A stretch of 64,000 bases of DNA from Adiantum capillus-veneris (GCA_014529385.2 CM043962.1:89168680-89232679), one strand, 5' to 3'. Positions 29,802 through 40,600 are shown, numbered from the stretch's first letter. Numbers and translations are program-made. The notes: generated by a model from the sequence alone, not told the origin.

Positions 29802-31607
29802 TGAAAACCTTAGGTAAGTGACTGAGACTAGTCCTTGAGGATAGGGATTTTTGGCTTTCCAAGAGTCTCGTTTTGCATTTAGATAGGATCAGAGGGTGAA
29901 GGACTCTCTAGGTCTTAGAGGGAGTCTAGGGAGCGTGTGTCTGGCCTAGATCCTTCGACTTAGGTAGATTTACGTAGACTAAGATAGTTTTAGGTATTAG
30001 TTGAGTTCTTGAGTAGGAGTTGGAGTGGTAGAAGCAGTGAGAGGAGAGCTTGAGAGTCCGGAGAGGCCAAAAAGCAACCAAAACACCATTATCACCATTT
30101 CACATGATGAGTAGGAGTAGAGTAAGTAGGACATCATGATTCAGGATCTAAAGCACTTCATGCATGTATACTTGCTCAGTAAATTCATCACAAGTTTGTA
30201 AAAGACGCAAAAAGACGCAAAAGTGTGTTCGAAAGATGAAGTGAAGTCTAAAAGTTACTGTGAGTGTTTCTGATAGAGCTGCAGAGCATCAGGAGCATTT
30301 CTGTCAAGAAAAAATTTAATTTTAAGCCAGGAGACATCCTACGCGTAGGATTTCTACAGGCTAATCTGGTGGGAATTTTGGGATTTTGAGTTGACCAGTG
30401 TGTTTAGAAGGTGGGGTTTACCCTATTTTCAACTAGAAAGTGAAAATTTGACCATATCTTGACAGGATAAGGCCAGATAGACTGAAATTGCCAGACATCC
30501 TACCCAAATTGTGTCAAAGCATTATTTTAAGACCAAAACCATATGATGGTTGCATGAGCATGACCTGCATGATATATTGAGTGACAAAGAGGGGTTTCAT
30601 CTCATTTGGGTGAGAAAATTGGGTTCAAAGCAGACTTTAGCACTTTTGACTGAAAAGGCAAGAACAACTAAAATTGGGGACTTTTGAAATCCAGACCAAA
30701 ATCTAAGCATACCACTGGGTTGCTGACATCAAGGGGAAGCTGTGGGTCAAGACTGGGGTCAAACAGGGCAAAAAGACATCCTACGCGTAGTATGTCTTCT
30801 GTGTGATTTTTCACTCCAAATCCAGATTTGAGCATACCAAAGTGATCAGCAACTCAAGGGGAGCCTGGGTTTTGAATTTGAAGCCATTCTGATGAAAAAG
30901 ATATCCTACGCGTAGTATGTCTAATGTAAGAAATTGAAGCCAAAAACTGACTGTGGGCATAACAAGGTGTTGTATAGCCTGAGGCAAGCCTCCTAGTCAA
31001 TTTTGGTCCAAATTGGAGTTGATTAGACTGATCAAGATCAGCAACAGGCTGTCGGAACAGATTTCTGATCCATTGACCAGCTTATAGGTGTCCAAATCAA
31101 AAAGTAAAAACAGATGTGGACTCAGCACATCAAGGGGAATCCATAGTGCAAAAATCCAGGCAAAACAAAGCAGGAGACATCCTACGTGTAGGATGTCTAT
31201 TAGGGCCTAAGGAAGATAAAATTTGACTGGGCTTAGATAATGAGATTCCATTTGGCTTAAGGGTTCTAGAACTTCTTTCAGAAGTGAATTTGGACCTTGT
31301 TTGTCCATTTGACGGAGCAAAGACTGAATTCAGACTTTTTCACGTAAATTGACCAACATCCGAGAGAAGTACAGTTCCAGATTAGCATACCTAATCCAGA
31401 ACATCAGCAGTGCATAAAATATAGTAGTGGTCAAGATTAACTCTCCAGTTATACCAATCATTACTAAGATAACCTCTAGCAGATAAATGCTTTGATTCGA
31501 TTTCCGAAATTAAACGCTTGTGTACATGTATATTCAGCAGCAAAGCAAGAAGTTGTGCGGAGACTGATCCTTTGCCAGGTGAGTGGTTGTATTTGTGGTA
31601 AATTGCA
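29801..31607 (+). other. Element B untranslated leader
   Basis: 1.8 kb with no coding potential. It opens with ATGAAAACCTTAG/GTAAGTG at 29801-29820, an ATG followed by a strong splice-donor-like sequence; the matching place in A reads ATGAAGCCCTAG/GTAGGTG. No convincing acceptor is seen before gag. Diverged repeats of about 280 bp carry the palindromes. Ends near the first gag residues, which have clear homology to A. Confidence 0.6.
30331..31198. repeat. Element B leader palindrome series (four sites and one half-site)
   Basis: Sites: 30336-30351 ATCCTACGCGTAGGAT (perfect); 30493-30505 (half-site only); 30774-30797 (one arm mismatch); 30899-30922 (imperfect); 31175-31198 (arms perfect, centre ACGTGT). 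Centres are spaced 161, 281, 125 and 276 bases. The arm is ACATCC/GGATGT, unlike the ACTTTA/TAAAGT of element A. Confidence 0.88.
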
Positions 31608-33700
31608 TTGATAAGTTTGATGAATTTAAGATCGGGAAGATACATTTTTAGAGACCAGAAGGTGGCAGGTGACCAAGGTAGCTTAGTGTCCACTGAGGAG
31701 AGTGTAACTCACGCAGGGCTAGATCCACTAGCACCGATTATTGAGGAAGTTAGTGATACTGATACTTCGTCAGACAAATCTTTCTTTGTGATGGGTAGTC
31801 AACAGCTAGGAGGTTTCACCTATGATGGACCAATGGCAGGAGGAAGCACCTCCCTAAATCCTTTGAATGATTCCAAGCTCACTGTGATCTTCTTAGAGGG
31901 AACAAACTCGAGGGGAGCCCTAGTCTATTCTAACTATCGAGGACGTAAGTGTATTTGTATTGAAGAAAGACCTGCTCAAAGACTAGAGATAATTCGAGTC
32001 TATGATGATGGAGATAGATTCTGAGACAAAAAGGGGAACCACTATCTGATAGTCAGTAACCCTGAAGATTACAACAGATATGGAGATAATGTGGCGAAAG
32101 GGAAAATGGTTTCAGAAGCTCAAGAACCGCCACCAAAGATTGATCGGCCTGGAGCTATTTTTATGTATGATAAGAAAACAACCAAGGTTCCAACTTATAA
32201 TGAGAACGTGGGAATCTACAAGCATGAGAGTGAGGGTATAGTCGCTTACTTTCGCAGCAAAGAACCATACTTAAACGAATTGAGCAAAGACAAGGTTCTT
32301 TAATTATTCTCTTATGAAAGTGCTATGGGGAAGGATATAGTTTTTGTTGACAGGTACGGGCGAGAATACCAACGTATTCTACTAGAGGAGGTAGAAAAGG
32401 CAACAGGTCCAGGAGCATCAGCATATGCCCCTGAGGAAGTGCCAAGATCCACCTACACCCCAAGCAAGTCGATAAATCCCTTTTCTAAAGAGTATGACGC
32501 CACCTCACATTCCACCCGATCGCAGGCATTCAACAACCAAAACCAACCAGCAAACCAGCCATCATTGCAGGCATGGCTTCGACAGTCGACAACAATGGAG
32601 CAAGACCAAAACCGAGATGGTTATCAAGCCGCACGAGGGCTAAGGGATTTTCAAGAACCACCACTCTATTCAAGGTATCAAGGAGAGAGTAATCCAAAGA
32701 CTCAAGGGTCAACAGAGCCTGGAAGACCACCCATGGAACGAGTTCAAAGAGATGAACCATCTCTGGCGAGAACTGTTAGAAATTATGGCTTAGGAGCACC
32801 ACTGGGAGAGGAACCAACCTACTACAGAAGACCTAAGAAGGTATATCGATTAGGACGTGGAGATCCAATGATGAGGTTTGTAGACCATCGTAGAATTAGA
32901 CCTTCTCAAGTGCAAAAATGGGTAAACAAGAAATACACAGGAAACAGAGACCCAAGAGATCATGTAGCAGCCTTTGTGCGTGTAATTAGAGCTGAAGAGG
33001 TGTTAGACTTCCCTACCCAATTTGCAGGGTTTGGACTAACCCTAGAGGATGACACTGCTACTTGGTTTGACTCTGTAGAGCGTAGAGACTTTGAGTCTAT
33101 GGAGGAAGTGTTTGACGAGTTTATCGAGGAATTCTCACAAAGGGGGATAGCTCATAATACCGTCTCACAATCCATAAATTCAAACAGAAAGATAGGGAAT
33201 CTGTATGAAAGGCAGCCCTAAGACTAAAAAGATATATTAAGTTCTGTCCTGTGGAAGAATTGCCAACTCGGTCTAGACTTATGCTTATATTCATCCAAGG
33301 ACTAAGGAATGCGGATATCCAGAAAGACTTACATGTGAAGAGGATCACGACGTTGAATGAGTAGACAAAGGAGGATCTTTACCTTGTGGACAATTGTGCG
33401 GTCTACAAAGAGGGGGAGTTCAAGGACCTTGACGACAATTCATCTTCACAACGAAGTGGAAGCAAGTCTTCTAAGTCAGCACCAAAAGGAGAAGTAGCTG
33501 TAAACCAAGAGCTGCTTGTAGATGAAGTGCTAAAAAAGATTAACTTGTACGCCAAACCCCAGGCTAAACAGCCCAAGTGGTGTGCTATTGAACAAAAATG
33601 GACAAACCATGCAACAGAGGAATGTTATTATAACAAGGGATATGTGAGAGAGAGACCTTACGCTCCCCAAGCTTAGGTAGCGTCTCCTCAAGTTCCACCC
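31608..33700 (+). pseudogene. Element B gag
   Basis: Open stretches at 31608-32024, 32091-32303, 32325-33221 and 33386-33676 carry successive parts. N-terminal FVMGSQQLGGFTYDG and ICIEERPAQRLEI have counterparts in A. The capsid domain is at about 32900-33200: RRIRPSQVQKWVNKKYTGN, DPRDHVAAFVRVIRAEEV, LEDDTATWFDSVERRDFES, EFIEEFSQRG. LIFIQGLRNADIQKDLHVKR follows. It is a Retrotrans_gag-type structural protein of about 650 residues when intact. Two stops and two frameshifts break it. The true start is uncertain because the first ATG-like codons are not conserved in A. Confidence 0.75.
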
Positions 33701-33805
33701 ATGACTAGGTATCAAGCAGGCAACCTACCAGGACCTGTAGGTGTAGAAAGACCACAACCGGTGTTGGGGCAACAACAACCCCTACCAGGATTATGACCAG
33801 TCGGT

Positions 33806-35479
33806 ATGAGATACACACCAATCATAACCGAATTAGAGGAAAAGGATTTGGTGCCTATGCATGCATATTATGAAGATCCCAACGAATATGCGGAAAACTC
33901 TGTCTATTATCCACCGAAAGAACCCTCGACACTAGAACCATGGAGCATGATAGGAAGTACAGGATCACCAACAGCTGCACATGCACCAGGAGAAGGAAGA
34001 ATTAGCTTAGATGAACGAACATTGTTGTTCATAGCCAATGGAGGCATGAGCGGACAGAGACATGCATACCAACAAAGGGGAGCTCAAGGAGCACCTCAAC
34101 AACCCAAGGGACCCTGCTACAAGTGTGGTGGAGACCATTGGCTAAGAGACAGTCCTCATGATGAAATCATTAGAGTCAACGCATATTGCACCGAGTGTGG
34201 AGTTAATCATCTGATTCCCGATTGCCCTAAAATCCCGAGCAAAGGAGCAAAAACCACCTTTAACATGCTAGAAACAGTACCTTCTAGTGGAGGGTCTGAA
34301 AATGAAACAATCATACCTATTCAGGCGGTGACACGAGCCCAAGCTCAAAGAATGACGAACGAACCTATAATGGAAGAGCCAAAAACCGATGCCCAAAGTT
34401 CAGAAACGAAAAATCAGAGAAGCACTTGGAAAGCTAGAAAGGCGCGTATGAAAGCCAGGAAAGAACGAGAGCAAACAGCTCTATCCGAGGAGTTAAAACA
34501 TACAAAGGATAGATTAAAGCGGTTAGAGGATCTAGCTAGCTTAAGTTCACACACCACGGCAACCATAGCACCCAAGGAAATAGCAGAGCCCAAAAGTGCA
34601 GGATCAGGAGGATCTGTACTTGCAGACAAGGTAAATGAGCAGTTGGATGCGCTTCTAAAAGCTTATGAAGCCAGACTAAAAAAGAACCAAACCGAGGAGC
34701 AAAGGTGGATGACTTATCCATATGCAGAAATAGAAAAACAAAGGTTGGAAATGTGTAAAAAGATGATTGAAACAGATCAATCATTGATGGAAGACCCGTT
34801 GGGTAAACCTGCAAATTGGCATGAAGCACCAGCTCCAACCCCTATCCAACCAACTTTAGAGAAACAAGTAGAAACAAAGGAAAGACTCGCGAATGCTTAC
34901 GAGTCCAGGGGAGAACCTATCATAGTGCCAAATACAACAGATGAGGCAAGTGACGGGTTCCAGCCTAAAACATTGACAGAAATGGGTAAGGACTGTAACG
35001 GTCTAGACAATCTGTGGAAGCAAATCCGTGAGGCCAACGAGGCTAACAGGATGAGTAACCACATGAATAGCACGAGAAAAGAGAAGAATATGATCTTACC
35101 TCCCATTGAAGAATCTGAGGCAAGGTCACAAGTGAACTTTGAGATACATTCACAAGGGGGAGACCAGGGATCAATTAGTTCGGGGCACAACCAACCAAAC
35201 TCATTGAAAACTTTACCCTCTTACCTAGGAGAGTATGAAGCCAAGTGTGAAGTGAGAGCAATCCCATCTCAAAGACTTTCTTCTAACAAAGTGATGGATT
35301 CACAAGGATTGATTGAGTTATTGTCCACCCCGATGGCATACACAATCACATTAGCCGAACTCCTAAGGTTACAACCAAACATGTGGACCACAGTAGGTAA
35401 ATGCCTAGAAAAATTTGGAGTGAAAGACCCCACCTTGAGGCTCAGGAAGGGATCAGAGAGTTGGACAGGCCTCAACTAA
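33806..35479 (+). CDS. Element B nucleocapsid and gag-pro linker, 557 codons open
   Basis: The longest open stretch of the element. Near residues 107-140 are two zinc knuckles: CYKCGGDHWLRDS with the last Cys lost, then an intact CTECGVNHLIPDC. Beyond them lie a charged helical region (residues about 200-250, KARKARMKARKEREQTAL) and GNNLWKQIREANEA-type motifs also found in A (4111-4900). The knuckles would bind RNA during packaging. The linker is of unknown function. It is in a different frame from the preceding gag piece and from the protease that follows, so it is not a stand-alone gene. Confidence 0.7.
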   Translation: MRYTPIITELEEKDLVPMHAYYEDPNEYAENSVYYPPKEPSTLEPWSMIGSTGSPTAAHAPGEGRISLDERTLLFIANGGMSGQRHAYQQRGAQGAPQQPKGPCYKCGGDHWLRDSPHDEIIRVNAYCTECGVNHLIPDCPKIPSKGAKTTFNMLETVPSSGGSENETIIPIQAVTRAQAQRMTNEPIMEEPKTDAQSSETKNQRSTWKARKARMKARKEREQTALSEELKHTKDRLKRLEDLASLSSHTTATIAPKEIAEPKSAGSGGSVLADKVNEQLDALLKAYEARLKKNQTEEQRWMTYPYAEIEKQRLEMCKKMIETDQSLMEDPLGKPANWHEAPAPTPIQPTLEKQVETKERLANAYESRGEPIIVPNTTDEASDGFQPKTLTEMGKDCNGLDNLWKQIREANEANRMSNHMNSTRKEKNMILPPIEESEARSQVNFEIHSQGGDQGSISSGHNQPNSLKTLPSYLGEYEAKCEVRAIPSQRLSSNKVMDSQGLIELLSTPMAYTITLAELLRLQPNMWTTVGKCLEKFGVKDPTLRLRKGSESWTGLN

Positions 35480-35483
35480 ACAC

Positions 35484-36146
35484 TAGGCCAGTATTCTTGA
35501 CAGTGGAGCGGGAGTTGCTATCGCCACCAAGGAAATCTGGAAAAAATGGGAAAAACCAGCTTTAAGAGCTACCAGAATGAAATTGCAATTGGCAGATGGA
35601 TTCATGGAGAAGCCTCTAGGACTCTTAGAAAAAGTGATTGTCACTTCGTGTGGAATCGAGTATGAGCATACATTTGCAATAGTCGATTTCGATAAAAAGA
35701 ACAATTATGAGATCATCTTGGGAAGACCATTCATGCGACAATTGAAGATGGTCCAAGATTGGGGTTACGACCACATATACCTCAGACATGGCGAGACAAC
35801 AACTAAAATACACCTGAAAGACCATAGTTACAAAGATGTGAACCAAACACCTGTGGAAGAGTTTGATTCAGGTACAGTAGCAGGATCGGAACTCCCAGCA
35901 TGGTTAGGGCAACAAAAAGAGCTATGGATGTGCGGAGCTTCACATTGTGGAAGCTTAAGAAGGGAGGAATGCGTCTTAGAAAGAGCGATTGAGAACAAGG
36001 AGTATATTCCGGAACCTTTCCCTGAAGATGCCTTGGAACCTGTAGAATGGGAACACATACTAGCAACATTGGATGTCTGTACCATTACAGATAGTCCAAC
36101 AACAAAAATTTACGATAAGGATGGCTATGATGTGCTACCGTACTAA
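35484..36146 (+). pseudogene. Element B first protease (retropepsin, before RT)
   Basis: ILDSGAGVAIATKEIW at 35493-35540 holds the catalytic Asp-Ser-Gly, and IILGRPFMRQLKMVQDWGY follows 72 codons later. This is the usual DSG-to-ILG spacing of retropepsins. The C-terminal part (AWLGQQKELWMCGASHC, EPFPEDALEPVEWEHI) is shared with element A. The frame differs from 33806-35479, so a frameshift separates gag from protease; whether it is programmed or a mutation cannot be told from one copy. Confidence 0.8.
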
Positions 36147-36859
36147 ATGGTAAGCATTATACCAGGAGGAGATGAGACGATAGAACCACAATAAGGAGAA
36201 GAGTTTTATAACTCCTCTGAACATCTGGAAGTAAATAATGATGCAGATAATGAGTGTTCAGACAACTCAAGTGAGCGTGGGGGGGAAACAGAGAATAACA
36301 AGTTTTATGATTTTGCTAATCAGCACCCTAGACGCCAGGAGTGCTATAGGAGGAAACGAGCAGGAAACAAAGTGAGAGAGAACCTGATGCCCATGACAAA
36401 TGGTAAAACTCGCTATTTGATGCTTGTAAAAGCAAAGGATTGTGTAAAAGATCAAATATTAGGAAGGTTCTCAAAATATCGAAGGGAAAGAACACGAGAA
36501 GAAATAAAAAAAGTACGAAAAGCTAAAATAGAAACAAAATCACAAAAATCTCAAAAATCAAACAAAGAAACAATAAAAGGCCAAGAGTGGACCAAACTGG
36601 AGCGTAAACAGAAATACCAAGAACTGAAACGGTCTTTACGTGAGATATGGACTATTGAAGAAGATAGTGATGGTAAAGGGGAGTCAAAAAAGGGAAACAT
36701 GAATGTACCATCACACTATCGGAAATTTACCATCCAAGATAGAAAAATCATCATGACTTCCTACCAGTCAGGGAAAGAACCAACCAAGAATCTTACGATG
36801 GGCCTGAAAATGCAAAAAGGATAGATCTCGCGCAACTTGTGAAAAGCCTCAGCCGGTCT
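36147..36859 (+). pseudogene. Element B linker between protease and RT
   Basis: A lysine-rich stretch, open at 36372-36824 (MTNGKTRYLMLVKAKDCVK, SQKSQKSNKETIKGQEW). No domain is recognised. Its position suggests a protease-RT spacer of the polyprotein. Confidence 0.45.
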
Positions 36860-37806
36860 ATATAGCAAACGATTTAGAGCCTGAAGAAGAAGAACGGCTA
36901 ACACGACTTCTCAAGAAATATAAAGATGTGTTTGCATGGTCCTATAAAGACCTCAAAGGAGTTGATCCATCGATATGCCAACATACAATTCCTTTGAAAT
37001 CGGATGCAAAACCTAGCGAACAACGTCCTTATACATATAATGACACATTTTCTAAACGAATCAAAGAGGAGATTGACAAGCTGATGGAATCTGAATTCAT
37101 CTATGAAATTGAACATACAGATTGGGTGTCACCCATTGTGGTGGTTCCCAAAAAGAACGAAAAACTGCGAGTGTGTGTAAACCTCAAAAAGGTAAATGCA
37201 ACCACCATAAGGGATAATTATCCCTTGCCAATCACAGAACATGTACTTGAGCGGGTGGCCGGAAGACGGGCTTATTCCTTTCTGGACGGGTTTTCAGGAT
37301 ACAACCAAATGGCAATTGCAAGGGAGGATCAACATAAAACAGCGTTTGCCACAGAATGGGGAATTTATGCGTATCGAGTTATGCCGTTTGGCTTAACTAA
37401 TGCCCCAGCTACCTTCCAAAGGTTAATGACGCACGCGTTCAAAGAATACCTGAGAATATTCTTAGAAATATACATGGATGATCTTTGTGTACACTCTCTA
37501 CTATGAGAGGAACATATTGACCATTTGCAAAGGGTCTTTGAAAAATGCAAGACTTATCGAATCTGTCTTAACCCGGAAAAGTGTATCTTTATGGTTAAGC
37601 AAGGCCGCATCTTAGGACACATTGTCTCAAGAAATGGCATAACCACTGACCTAGACAAAGTCAAAGTCATAGTAGACCTACCCAGGCCCACTAATGCGAA
37701 ACAAGTGCAATCCTTCATGGGACACTACGGATATTATCAAAGATTCATATACATGTATGCGGTCATTGCACAACCTCTGTATCGTTCGCTAGTCAATTTC
37801 GATTAG
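36860..37806 (+). pseudogene. Element B reverse transcriptase
   Basis: One reading frame runs through 36928-37506 and 37525-37806. Motifs: FAWSYKDLKGVDPSICQH, TDWVSPIVVVPKKNEKLRV, YSFLDGFSGYNQMAIARED, FGLTNAPATFQRLMT, and the catalytic YMDDLCVHS, then GRILGHIVSRNGI and VQSFMGHYGYYQRFI. This is Ty3/gypsy RT (RVT_1). A TGA at 37504-37506 sits where an arginine is expected before EEHIDHLQ, and a TAG at 37804 where a tryptophan is expected (FDWTEEC-type). Both are single-base changes. Confidence 0.85.
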
Positions 37807-37889
37807 ACCGAGGAGTGTGAAACTTCATTCCAAAAGCTGAAGTAAAACCTTATCTCAACACCTGTACTTAAAGCACCAGATTGGAAAAA

Positions 37890-38240
37890 GATACTCCATG
37901 TTCACATTGATGCTTCTGCATATGCAATCGGGAGTATTCTGGCTCAACCTGGAGACGGAACGATGGATTTTCCAGTCTGTTATGCAAGTCGACAGTTAAA
38001 CAGTGCGGAAAAGAACTACACAACCACCGAACGAGAAGGGTTAGGAATGATTTATGCTGTAAAGAAATTTTGGAATTATTTACTCGCAAACAAATTTGTG
38101 TTCTTCACAGATCATCAAGCTCTTTTGTATCTGGTAAATAAACCATGCAATACAGGGAGAATTGTACGCTGGTTTATTATATTGCTAGAGTTTGATTTCA
38201 CAGTGGTGGTCAAAAAGGTTAAAACCCATCTACGAGTGGA
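37890..38240 (+). pseudogene. Element B RNase H
   Basis: The same frame as RT continues: HIDASAYAIGSILAQPGD, CYASRQLNSAEKNYTTTE followed by REGLGMIYAVKKFWNYL, and FFTDHQALLYLVNK. Asp, Glu and Asp of the active site are present in these three motifs. The open stretch ends at 38439 after LSRIHNGEAPEGVDDD, then the frame shifts. Confidence 0.85.
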
Positions 38241-38429
38241 TCATCTTTCAAGGATACACAACGGGGAAGCTCCTGAAGGAGTAGATGATGACATACCAGA
38301 TGCTTATCTTTTCAATATTGAAATGAGACCCAAATGGTCTCATAAAATTGTTAGCATTCTTTTCTTTGGAATTAGGTTTGATAATATAGAATACAGATTC
38401 AAACAACAAACAATTCGACAACAAAAAAC

Positions 38430-38654
38430 TTCCAGTTGATAGCAGGACAGCTGTATCATCTAGGATCGGACCAACTCCTACGATTATGTATAAATCCGGA
38501 AGAATTCGAGTGTTACCTTGAAGAAGCACATGTCCAGGATTGTGCATTTCATTGTTCAACAGTGAAAACACACCAGAGACTGAAATAGTTAGGGGTTTAT
38601 TGGCCAACTATGTATGCGGACACACATTCTTATGTTACCAATTGTACTATATGT
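38430..38654 (+). pseudogene. Element B first H2C2 zinc module
   Basis: 75 codons starting FQLIAGQLYHLGSDQLLRLC. The zinc ligands are H-X6-H (HVQDCAFH) and C-X2-C (CTIC), with the conserved VYWPTMYADTHSYV between. A stop (TAG at about 38588) breaks it. It aligns end to end with the second module at 38808-39032. In gypsy integrases one such HHCC module precedes the catalytic core; two in tandem is unusual. Confidence 0.75.
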
Positions 38655-38807
38655 AGTGCCAAACGACCAGTGGATCACGCTACATTGTTTCAGGTAAACA
38701 TTGCACCTGCATGGAGTCAATATATCATTGATTTCTTAACCACTAGGACGTTTCCTGAGAACATAACAAGAGCACGGAAAAAAGCTATAGAGTTGGAAGC
38801 TCGCGAC

Positions 38808-39032
38808 TTTCAGTTAATTGGGAACCAATTCTATAAGCGATTAAATGACAATCAACTTAGAATGTGTGCAAGTGAAAGCGAATACCTGTTGATTCTAGAA
38901 CATGCACATAGCGGAATAAGTGGAGGCCATTTTTCGGGCGATAAGACGACAAAAATTGTCTTAACCGCAGGAATATGGTGGCCTACATTGCATATGGATG
39001 CTGACGAGTTTGTAAAGCACTGTGACGCTTGT
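38808..39032 (+). pseudogene. Element B second H2C2 zinc module
   Basis: 75 codons starting FQLIGNQFYKRLNDNQLRMC, with H-X6-H (HSGISGGH) and C-X2-C (CDAC) and IWWPTLHMDADEFV between. It is in the same frame as the first module and is joined to it by about 50 residues (IAPAWSQYIIDFLTTRTFPE). This module matches ordinary gypsy integrase N-termini best and leads directly into the catalytic core. A TGA at 39036 follows. Confidence 0.8.
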
Positions 39033-40060
39033 CAATGAACAAAGGTGCCAATAAAGAGAGATGAGATGCCACTACGTCCAATGATGGGAGCAAGGGCATT
39101 TGCAAAATAGGGAATTGATTTTGTAGGACCTATTTCACCCCCTACATATTGCACACATACCCAATATATCATTGTGGCTACGGTCTATCTCACAAAATGG
39201 GCGGAAGCCAAGGCAACGCAAAAAGCAGATGCACGGACCACTGCACAATTTTTGTATGAGAATGTTTTTGTACGATACGGTTTACCAATAGAAATTGTCA
39301 GTGATCGTGGACACATTTTCTTAATGAAGTCATTGAATATCTGCTAGAGGAATTCATGGTCATACATAAGAAATCTACTCTATATCATCCACAGGAAAAT
39401 GGACAAGCTGAGGCCACAAATAAAACACTATGCGGGGTTCTCACTAAAATTGTGTCAGAGTCAAGAACAGATTGGGATCAACAGCTACACTCAACACTAT
39501 GGGCGTACAGGGTAGCTTACAAAACATCGATAGGAGCAACACCGTACAACATGGTGTTTGGCCTAAATGCTATACTACCCATAGAGTTTTTAATTCCAAC
39601 TCTACGAGTAGCGAAACGCTTAGAATGGACAGGGCATGAGCTCTCTTCAAGAATAGATGATCTTGAAAAGCTATATGAACTTCGCTTGAGAGTTGTAGCT
39701 TTAATCTATGCTAAAAAGAGAAGACAAAAAGAGTTTTTTGACAAGCATGTGCGCACTAAAGAGTTCAAAACAGGTGATTATGTACTTGTTTATACTTTGA
39801 AGCAACATGCCAAGAAACTTAAAAAGCGAGGGATGGGACCCTTTGTGATTAGTGATCTATCACAAAGCGGAGCTGTCAAGCTTGCTACATTAGCAGATGA
39901 AGAAATGCCCAATTGAATGACAGCTCCGCTTTGTGATCTATCACAAAGCAAAGCTGTCAAGCTTGCTACATTAGCAGATGAAGAAATGCCCAATTGGATT
40001 AGTGGATGTCGATTGCAGAAATATCATTTACCACTCACACAGGAGATGCTTCAACAAATC
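39033..40060 (+). pseudogene. Element B integrase catalytic core and C-terminus
   Basis: GIDFVGPIS (first Asp), IEIVSDRGH (second Asp) and YHPQENGQAEATNKTL (Glu) give the DDE set. A single-base loss near 39310 changes frame just after the second Asp. The C-terminal domain has LKQHAKKLKKRGMGPFVI and NWISGCRLQKYHLPLTQEML, where a duplication (39852-39996) adds a TGA. Integrase would join the cDNA to host DNA and produce the 5-bp duplications seen elsewhere. Confidence 0.85.
39852..39996 (+). repeat. 64-bp direct repeat with an inverted 18-bp spacer copy
   Basis: 39852-39915 repeats at 39933-39996 (offset 81). The 18 bases 39918-39935 (TGACAGCTCCGCTTTGTG) are the exact reverse complement of 39861-39878. 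The compound event preserves frame (81 = 27 codons) but creates the TGA at 39914-39916. Confidence 0.92.
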
Positions 40061-40600
40061 CATCAAAGAAAACAACGAATGAAGGAGAAACAGAGAGTAC
40101 AAGAAGAAGCTCAAGCGGAAGCCAAAGAACGCATTGCAAAACGAAAACTTCTACGACAACAACAAGGAAAATCACTATTGCGAATCAATGCCATTCGACT
40201 AACGACGTTGGATGAAGACACAATGGAGCCCATAATTGGAGTCAAAGTAGGGAGAAATAAAGTTGAATCGATGGCATTGCTTGATTCTGGAGCTCAAGAA
40301 AATTTGATCTCTTACGGATTATACCAACAGCTCAAGTCCACAGTCAACTTCATCCTACTCCTCAAATGCTGGAAAGTAGTACATCACACTCGTTGAAAAC
40401 ATTGGGATGGACTATATCACGTGTACAAGTACATCAATATATTTACCCACACAAATTTTATGTAGTCGAGGATGAATGCACACAACACCCAATGTTGTTG
40501 GGACAACCTTGGCAAAAAGAGTACAATGTGCAGATAGATTGGAACGCGAATGCAGTCAAAATTCATCATGCACAAGAACAACAGGTAATAGCCTTTGCTC
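40061..40600 (+). pseudogene. Element B second retropepsin-like domain, after integrase
   Basis: After a basic helical linker (QRKQRMKEKQRVQEEAQAEA), the frame continuing from integrase reads MEPIIGVKVGRNKVESMA then LLDSGAQENLISYGLYQQL, with DSG at 40283-40291. One frameshift later (near 40335) it reads YPHKFYVVEDECTQHPMLL, LLGQPWQKEYNVQIDWNAN (40495 onward). DSG-to-LLG distance is about 71 codons, equal to the first protease (72). The hydrophobic pattern before DSG and the LLGxPW block are what retropepsins show. Sequence is otherwise unlike the first protease, so it is not a simple local duplication. Confidence 0.7.

Noticed and set aside
40061-40600. Second protease as part of an independent element nested in B
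   Set aside because: There is no LTR, PBS or target duplication at its edges, and the frame flows from the integrase C-terminus through a plausible linker, so fusion is the simpler reading.
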